Source of the DNA: Ancistrus triradiatus
Lineage: Eukaryota > Chordata > Actinopteri > Siluriformes > Loricariidae
NCBI GenBank assembly: GCA_025084515.1
Contig: JAJAGP010000017.1
Span: 547,120-611,119, forward strand
DNA length: 64,000 bases
Direction of reading: 5' to 3'
A program made the translations under genes and the position numbers. This document shows positions 58,240 through 64,000 of the stretch, one piece after another (within the stretch, counting starts at the first letter, position 1; every line of letters begins with the position of its first letter). Below the pieces are notes generated by a model, which saw nothing but the letters and a program-made list of their open reading frames with translations, was not told where the DNA came from and ran no database searches.

Positions 58240-59160
58240 ATCCTTAAAAGCTACACATCACACAGATCCAGATCAGGAACAATTTCAGAAAGAAAGTAAT
58301 TGAGAACTATCAGCCTGGAAAGGGTTATAAAGCCATTTTTAAAGCTTTGGGACTCCAGCAAACCACAGTGAGAGTCATTATCCCCAAATGGCAAAGACAT
58401 GGAACAGGGGTGAACCTTCCCAGGAATGGCCGGCGAACACAAATTACCCCAAGAACGCAGCAACGACTCATCCAAGAAGTGACAAAAGTTAAGGTTAAGG
58501 TCAGTGTTCATGCCTCCACCATAAGAAAGAGACTGGGCAAAAATGGCCTGGATGGCAGAGTTCCAAGACGAAAACCACTGTTGAGCAAAAAGAACATTAA
58601 AGCTTGTCACAATTTTTCCAGAACACATCTTGATGATCCCAAAGACTTTTGGGAAAACATTCTGTGGACTGATGAGACAAAAGTTCTCTTTGGAAGGTGT
58701 GTCCCCCATTACATCTGGCATAAAAGTAACACAGCATTTCAGAAAAAGAACATTATAGCAACAGTAAAATATGTTGGTAGTGTGATGGTCTGGGGCTGTT
58801 CTGCTGCTTCAGGATCTGGAAGACTTGCTGTGATAAATGGAACTATGAATTTTGCTGTCTACCAAAAAATCCTGAAGGAGAATGTTCGGCCCTTTGTTCA
58901 TGACCTCAAACTGAAAGGAACTTGGGTTCTGCAGCAGGACAATGATCCAAAACACACCAGCAAGTCCAGCTCTGAATGGCTAAAGACAAACAAAATGAAG
59001 ACTTTGGAGTGACCTAGTCAATGTCCTGACCTGAATCCTATTGAGATGCTGTGGCATGACCTTAAAAGGGCCGTTCAATGCTGTTAAAGACCCATTGCAA
59101 CTTATCGCAAACACTTGGTAGCAGTTGTTGCTGCTAAGGATGGTTCAACCAGTTATCAGG
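58240..59160 (+). pseudogene. Tc1 lineage C transposase, long frame with one stop before the last motif
   Basis: An uninterrupted frame runs from about 58240 to 59012, about 257 codons. It covers the first HTH (KKVIENYQPGKGYKAIFKAL), the second HTH and NGRRTQITP linker, STIRKRLGKNGLDGRVPRRK, the first catalytic Asp in WTDETKVLFG, the glycine box SVMVWGC, and the second Asp in QQDNDPKHTS. A TGA replaces the Trp codon just before PSQCPDLNPIEMLW, which still contains the Glu. After it a deletion of about 50 codons removes most of the C-terminus before VAVVAAKDGSTSY. It is the best preserved transposase frame in the window but inactive. Confidence 0.88.
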
Positions 59161-59286
59161 TTTAGGGGGCAATCACTTTTTCACACAGGGCCATGTACAT
59201 TTGAATTTTTTTCTTCCTTAATAGTAAACACCTTCATTTAAAAACTGCATTTTGTGTGTACTTGTGTTGTCTTTGACTAATATTTA

Positions 59287-59442
59287 CACACACCTTCATA
59301 GACCGCGTAGACCGTGTCCTTCAAAGGATGCAGCCTCTGAAATGGGATTCTAGTGTGAGTGCGGGCCAGAGCGCGTTTGTCCCCCCTCCCCATTCGCGCT
59401 CTGGCCCAGTTCAAGGCAACCGCGCTCAGTGTGAGTACACCC
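59287..59442. mobile_element. small GC-rich palindromic insertion (Harbinger-like), innermost layer
   Basis: Interrupts the right inverted repeat of the Tc1 between TATTTA and AACTG, with TTA on both sides (59284-59286 and 59443-59445). A 3-bp TTA duplication is the PIF/Harbinger preference. It contains GCGGGCCAGAGCGCG facing CGCGCTCTGGCCCAG as a hairpin. The left part GTCCTTCAAAGGATGCAGCC resembles the small element at 32711. The terminal sequence GTGAGTACACCC is like the ends of common fish MITEs. No coding capacity. Confidence 0.55.
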
Positions 59443-60349
59443 TTAAACTGATTTGATGTTCCGAAACACTTAAGTGTGACAAACATGGAAAAAATTAGGA
59501 AATCAGGAAGGGGGCAAACACTTTTTCACACCACTGTAGATTGGATTAATCCACTCCTGGCCCCCAAATGATTTTTTTTAAGCCTATATTTGTCTGTAAT
59601 TAATGATTAAAAGCATCAATAAGCAAATAAATGTAATACAATAATAAAAATCAATAAATACATTATATAAGTGAAATATAAAGACATGAAATAAGTGAAA
59701 ATAAAGTGAAACTTTATGGCCACTGAGGCGAACACAGTTTCGGCACGCATTATCACTGGGACAGTGGTGCAAGATTGTGTCTGAAATCGCACCTGTAGTG
59801 TGATATAATACATAATATATAATATATTATAATACAGTATACACAAAATGCCTATGATCGCACCATAGATCTTTCTTTTTGGGTTTTGTGGAGATTGGCA
59901 TATCATATTAGTGCATTATCCTCACAGATTAGACCGGATAACGTGCTTCGTCTTGGGAAGATTGCACCAGTGTGTTATTTGGGATGCCCATGTTTGAAGT
60001 CAGAGCTTTATTTCAGTTTGATCCCAAAAAATATTCAAACAGACCGTTCGATGTCCGAATTGTTTGAGTGAAGAGGCATTGGAATTCAGAGGTTCTACTA
60101 TACAGTTATATGTGGCCAAATATATAACAATGAGTTATCGTTACCTTGCCTGCAGCGTGGTCCTTTTAAATATTTGCTGTCCATTAGTCCATGCGTAAAA
60201 CTGACAGAAATTGACTCTGACTCTAGCTATTGGAAAGTTGATGGGGCATTATGGGAAATGTAGTGCCTATAGTAAATTTGATTTGTGATTTTAATGGAGC
60301 ACAACAACATTTTACTGGAGCTAGTAAAGTGGGTCTGGTGATGCCCCTG

Positions 60350-61090
60350 CTTGTTGTTAAAGCAGTTTGATTTAAAACTGTACATTTATTTGTGACATAT
60401 TTAAAACATACATTATATCTTGCTACTGTAGATATAATCCTGATGCTTAAGACTTGTGAAACGACTGGGTGTAAAGGATGTCGATTGTAGAACTGGAACG
60501 TTCGCAGTCCATCTTTCATTTTATCATGCTTTTACTACAACATCTCTATCCACTACTGTTGTGCTGTGTGAAAGCATTAAGGAGTATGGATGGCATCGAG
60601 TGCAGGAGATGAGCGATACCCAGTGATCGATCTTAATTCAATTTCCCGCTACATCTGATGTGCAGAGTGAACTGCCTTTTAGAGCAATATTTGTGATCCA
60701 TTTATCATGAGGATGTCTGTTGTTTTGAAATGCTCTTTGTGGAGTCATGCTCTGAAATGAGCTCAGTCTTCTCCGATGTTTTTAAATAACACCAAATACC
60801 CTAGCAGATCCAGGCCTTGTGCTTTCTATTCAAATGTATTCACAAACTGGAGTAAATGATTCTCTGGGGGCTGATGGAGGCTGTGCCCAGTCATGTCCAA
60901 AGCCCAGAGGGAGAGCAGGGCACCACTGGAGAACTGGTCTTGCTGGCCCTCAGCCTTCAGGCAGCTGTGGATGTGAACAGGATGTCTCTGGAGTCAGATC
61001 CACCAGAGATTACAGTAGAGTGAACTGAAGCATAAATCAGAGAAATTGGTTTTGACTGGCTCACTGTCCTCACTTTCTCTGCTATGCTAA

Positions 61091-61092
<2 letters not shown>
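60350..61092. other. intron upstream of the second visible gabbr2 exon
   Basis: No gene or repeat recognised. A + frame at 60819-61028 is probably chance. Confidence 0.45.

Positions 61093-61142
<50 letters not shown>
61093..61142. repeat. (TC)n microsatellite in the polypyrimidine tract
   Basis: About 25 pure TC units end 14 bp before the splice acceptor AG (61155-61156) and merge into TCTGTCTCTCTCACAG. The repeat and the functional polypyrimidine tract overlap. Confidence 0.95.
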
Positions 61143-61152
<10 letters not shown>

Positions 61153-61156
61153 ACAG

Positions 61157-61258
61157 GTGCGTAATGATTTGACCAGTGAGCTTGAGAAGGCAGATATCCA
61201 GATTGCAGACACAGAGAGTTTTTCAAATGACCCCTGTGTAAATGTGAAGAAATTAAAG
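61157..61258 (+). CDS. gabbr2: gabbr2 internal exon, GABA-B receptor subunit 2 (34 codons)
   Basis: Encodes the next part of the extracellular flytrap domain. It starts VRNDLTSELEKADIQIADTE and ends with a SFSNDPCVNVKKLK block, close to the vertebrate GABBR2 text VRNDLTGVLYGEDIEI...SNDPC..VKKLK. The acceptor is CTCTCACAG and the donor is AAG|GTAAGA, a near-consensus site. Length 102 bp, phase 0 at both ends. The Cys of NDPC is conserved in the family. The middle (SELEKADIQI) is more divergent than the flanks. The exon follows directly on QRFSE from 22496. The next exon, expected to start GNDVRI or similar, is not within the window. Confidence 0.96.
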
Positions 61259-61338
61259 GTAAGACATTAAAACAAAGCTATTCACACATACATTAAACAT
61301 TTAATGCCTCTCATTTACTTGGGTGCTTGTCTAATGTA

Positions 61339-61914
61339 CCGTATTTTCCGGGCTATAAAGCGCACCCAGTTATAAGGCGCAATATCAATGATCGACTGCT
61401 AACGGATCTATATTCATACATAAAGTGCACCGGGTTATAAGACGCATTAAATGAAACAAAACACTTAAGTTCCGTCGGAAGCTCAGTTTGGTCTTTACCT
61501 GGTGCAGGGCGTCTTCTTGCTTCCTCCACTTCCGTACCATTGATTCGTTAATGTTGAATTCTCTCGCAGCTGCTCTATGACCATGTTGTACTGCGTGACT
61601 GATAGCGTTGTGTTTGAAATCCGCTTCGAAAATAAATGAATGAATGAATGCACGTACCCTAATGCTGAAGCACATACCGTATTACTCCGCGATGCTGCGC
61701 ACTACGGTTGCCGTAAGCTTCGTAACTTACCAAGGCCGTGCTAAAACATTTTGACAGATTTATGAGCGCCGTGTACCATCTACAATCGGTTCTAGGTCAG
61801 AAAGCACAACCCAGAATTAATTCATACATTAGGCGCACCGCATTTAAAGGCGCACTGTCGATTTTTGAGAAAATTAAAGGATTTTAAGTGCGCCTTATGG
61901 TCCGAAAAATATGG
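61339..61914 (-). mobile_element. pogo-like MITE, copy 2 (576 bp)
   Basis: Ends CCGTATTTTCCGGGCTATAA and GGTCCGAAAAATATGG with TA outside (61337-61338 and 61915-61916). The minus frame 61675-61385 keeps VQHGHRAAAREFNINESMVR and extends to KWRKQEDALHQVKTKLSFRR. This is the complete short helix-turn-helix region of a pogo-type transposase before the reading departs from the family. Confidence 0.85.
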
Positions 61915-62146
61915 TAGTTAAGTTGCGTTCCTATACTGTACATTGTAATTGAACTTCTCAAATGCAGCATGTACGTATGTAGGTATGTACCTGTTCTCGT
62001 ATGTTGCTGGAAGCAAAAGGGAGGAAATGCAACATACAATTAATGTCTTGCCTTTGTGTTGGACAGTTGATACATAGTAGAGTGTAATTTTGTATGGAAG
62101 TTCTCTTCACATGTTTTCTAACATTACAGTCAATGCATTTCAACTA

Positions 62147-62705
62147 CCGTATTTTTCGGGCTATAAAGCGCACCCGGTTATAAGGCGCAATATCAATGAT
62201 CGACTGCTAACGGATCTATTTTCATACATAAAGCGCACCGGGTTATAAGACGCATAAAAAGAAACAAAACTCTTAAGTTCCGTCAGAAGCTCAGTTTGGT
62301 CTTTACCTGGCGCAGGGCGTCTTCTTGCTTCCTCCACTTCCGTACCATTGATTCGTTAATGTTGAATTCTCTCGCAGCTGCTCTATGTCCATGTTGTACT
62401 GCGTGACCGATAGCGTTGTGTTTGAAAATTAATGAATGAATGCACGTACCCTAATGCTGAAACACATACCGTATTACTCCGCGATGATACGCACTGCGGT
62501 GGCCGTAAGCTTCGTAACTTACCAAGGCCGTGCTAAAACATTTTGACAGATTTATGAGCGCTGTGTACCATCTACAATCGGTTCTAGGTCAGAAAGCACA
62601 ACCAGAATTAATTCATACATTAGACGCACCGCATTTAAAGGCACACTGACGATTTTTGAGAAAGTTAAAGGATTTTAAGTGCGCCTTATAGTCCGAAAAA
62701 TACGG
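62147..62705 (-). mobile_element. pogo-like MITE, copy 3 (559 bp)
   Basis: Ends CCGTATTTTTCGGGCTATAA and AGTCCGAAAAATACGG are near-perfect inverted repeats, with TA outside. The same helix-turn-helix region is on the minus strand (about 62415-62280), preceded by a 10-20 bp deletion relative to copy 2 near 62426. Direct orientation relative to copy 2, 232 bp away. Confidence 0.85.
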
Positions 62706-64000
62706 TATACTTTGTCCATATTTGAAGCTAAACTGAAACTGATTTATAGTGATTTATATCTGTGCATTCTACAAAACATTGTTGCTTGATTAATCAAAGA
62801 AATAATACCAAACAAGTTTGTTTATTAGTTAAACATTCTGTATTTGAAAACCTCAAACAAATTACAGTCTAATTTGTTAAGATCTTGTTATCTCAAATTA
62901 CAGTCTTATCTTGCCATGATACTAGCACTAACCCTACATTAAACTTGCAACACCCAGATGATGTACAGCCCCTGTCTGTTATCAGAGATGTTATACAAGT
63001 AGGAGATTGGTCACTGGTTGAAATATGAATGGGACTGTAGTACAGAAGCCCTGCCCCATCATTAGAAAGAACCATTTGACCAATTGGCATATTAGTAAAT
63101 GTGTGGGGGCGATTCTAAACATGCATTTTACATTTTAATTTCTCTTGTTTAGGTCTCCCCCACTCAAAGAAATAGGAGTCTGGTCTTGTATGGCTGGAAA
63201 TAACTGTCTTAGACTTATCTTATAATGACTTTGCTGTTATTCATCGCAGACCGAACTTCATACACTTCGTGTCGCAGAAACAATGGTCAATCACAAACTA
63301 TTTCTCAAATTTACGTGAATGAATAGAAACTATACATGTATGTACATGTTTATGTACATTGTAAATGTGATTGTATGATCAGGCGTCTGCTCAGTTAAAC
63401 ACATTGTCAGCATCAGGTATGAATGTCACTTTGTCTATTTTTTGTAACCTTGTTAAGTCGCCAAAATAGCCATGAAACAGGCATGGGTGAGATAACAAGT
63501 TTAGACTATACATTATTTTAATTAACTGCATATTTTTTTATGGAATCATAATTAATGTTGAGCAAAAAAATGTTAAGCAAAAAAAAGAATTGTCAACCCC
63601 CTGCAAAAAAATCACAATTATTGCTTTGGTGCTCCTCCTCTGGCTTTCATGATGGCACTAATAAAAAACAATATTCTACATCAAGCTGGTTCCACCTTTC
63701 TTGAATAACAGTTTACAGGTCAGCTTTGCTGTATGGTGCCAAGTCATAGATCAGGTTTTTCTTTCAACCATAAATTGTCAACTGGACTGTTTGGGGCATG
63801 TCACAGAGTTGGTGTGAGGGGGGCTGTAGGGCTGAAGAAGCTGCTTAATATGGCAGGGTCAGACCGTAAAGGGCTTTAAAAGTGATGAGCAATGTTTTGT
63901 ACTTATACAAGATGGTAGCCAGCGTAGCTGGTTGAAAATATGGTTGATGTGAGCAGATTTTCCTCAAAGGTGAATTAATCAAACAGTACTCCAGGTTGCT

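Larger units (their letters stand above)
57894..59536 (+). mobile_element. Tc1-like transposon (lineage C), both ends intact, third layer
   Basis: Left CAGTGGTGTGAAAAAGTGTT and right ACACTTTTTCACACCACTG-like ends lie inside TA (57892-57893 and 59537-59538). The inverted repeats are long, about 200 bp. The right repeat is interrupted by a 156-bp element (59287-59442). Confidence 0.88.
57789..60100. mobile_element. MITE W, second layer of the nest
   Basis: Left AAGTGGAGCCTCAGAATTC and right GAATTCAGAGGTTCTACTA are inverted ends, with TATA-like target bases on both sides (TTATA before, TATAC after). It has the subterminal AATTGGTTCCAGAAGGC block also seen in MITE Q. Without the Tc1 it is about 670 bp. 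The flanking text is continuous in element X copy 1, which supports insertion. Confidence 0.6.
57510..60349. mobile_element. element X/Y copy 2, outermost layer of a four-level nest
   Basis: Ends CAGGGGTGTTTCTAGACTGC and GGGTCTGGTGATGCCCCTG match those of the copy at 24974-31083. Shared interior blocks include GTGTTACTCTGTCATGGATT near 57632, TTACCTTGCCTGCAGCG near 60143, and TTTGTGATTTTAATGGAGC near 60281. It is interrupted at TATA by the next element (57789-60100). Confidence 0.6.
22497..61156 (+). other. gabbr2: gabbr2 giant intron (38,660 bp, phase 0)
   Basis: Bounded by a GTTAGT donor at 22497 and a CTCTCACAG acceptor ending at 61156. The protein reads straight across (QRFSE then VRNDLT), so no exon is missing. 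Most of the intron is transposon-derived, listed separately. Confidence 0.93.
61259..64000 (+). other. gabbr2: gabbr2 following intron (start)
   Basis: Begins GTAAGA. It contains two pogo-like MITEs (61339-61914 and 62147-62705). At 63570-63780 there is text like GCTCCTCCTCTGGCTTTCAT. At 63820-64000 there is a dispersed-repeat-like block (AAAGGGCTTTAAAAGTGATG, then GGTAGCCAGCGTAGCTGG) that I cannot name. No exon is recognised. Confidence 0.8.

Noticed and set aside
58251..58721. 156-codon minus-strand ORF
   Set aside because: It is the antisense shadow of the lineage C transposase on the + strand.
60957..61226. Minus-strand ORF with Arg-Glu repeats
   Set aside because: Translation of the (TC)n tract and antisense of the gabbr2 exon.
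61259..64000. The next gabbr2 exon
   Set aside because: No coding match for the expected continuation after VKKLK was seen before the end of the window.
1..64000. CRISPR array, bacterial operon or phage
   Set aside because: Spliced vertebrate exons, SINEs and Tc1 elements show nuclear vertebrate DNA; no regularly spaced array of short repeats exists.

Overview
This window is vertebrate nuclear DNA, almost certainly from a teleost fish. It is AT-rich, intron-dominated and packed with decayed transposons typical of ray-finned fish: many Tc1-like lineages, L2-like and Rex1-like LINEs, tRNA-derived SINEs and TA-flanked MITEs. The repeat mix would suit an ostariophysan such as a catfish or characin, but that is a weak inference.

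The only confident host gene is gabbr2 (GABA-B receptor subunit 2) on the + strand. Two internal coding exons are visible, 22326-22496 (57 codons) and 61157-61258 (34 codons). Both are phase 0, have canonical splice sites and join without a gap in the extracellular Venus-flytrap domain. The intron between them is 38,660 bp. At least 22.3 kb of the preceding intron and 2.7 kb of the following one complete the window. No promoter, first exon, last exon or non-SINE RNA gene is visible.

Layout. (1) 1-22325, upstream intron: a tail of an I/Nimb-like LINE, Tc1 copies in five or more lineages, three copies of a ~610-bp MITE (one split by a Tc1, one inserted in a Rex1-like LINE), an RTE-like LINE tail, SINEs, L2-like tails and a Tc1 nested in an L2 tail. 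(2) 22326-22496, exon. (3) 22497-61156, giant intron: a MITE holding a SINE and an L2 tail; a long TIR element holding a Tc1 split by a 2.6-kb L2-like LINE; a 1.2-kb hAT-like element with an 8-bp duplication; a probable solo LTR; a microsatellite palindrome flanked by an unclassified repeat; several more Tc1s and MITEs; a minus-strand reading frame of 304 codons with a single stop; and a four-level nest at 57510-60349. (4) 61093-61258, a (TC)n tract that forms the polypyrimidine tract of the second exon. (5) 61259-64000, downstream intron with two pogo-like MITEs in direct orientation.

Nothing except gabbr2 forms a working gene system. The transposon ORFs are broken by frameshifts, stops, deletions or lost catalytic residues. 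The most unusual content is the layered insertion history, MITEs that keep a pogo-type helix-turn-helix fragment, the unclassified minus-strand frame near 54 kb, and the microsatellite pressed against a receptor exon. TIR ends and duplications were read by eye. Family names are assigned from recalled motifs, without any database search.
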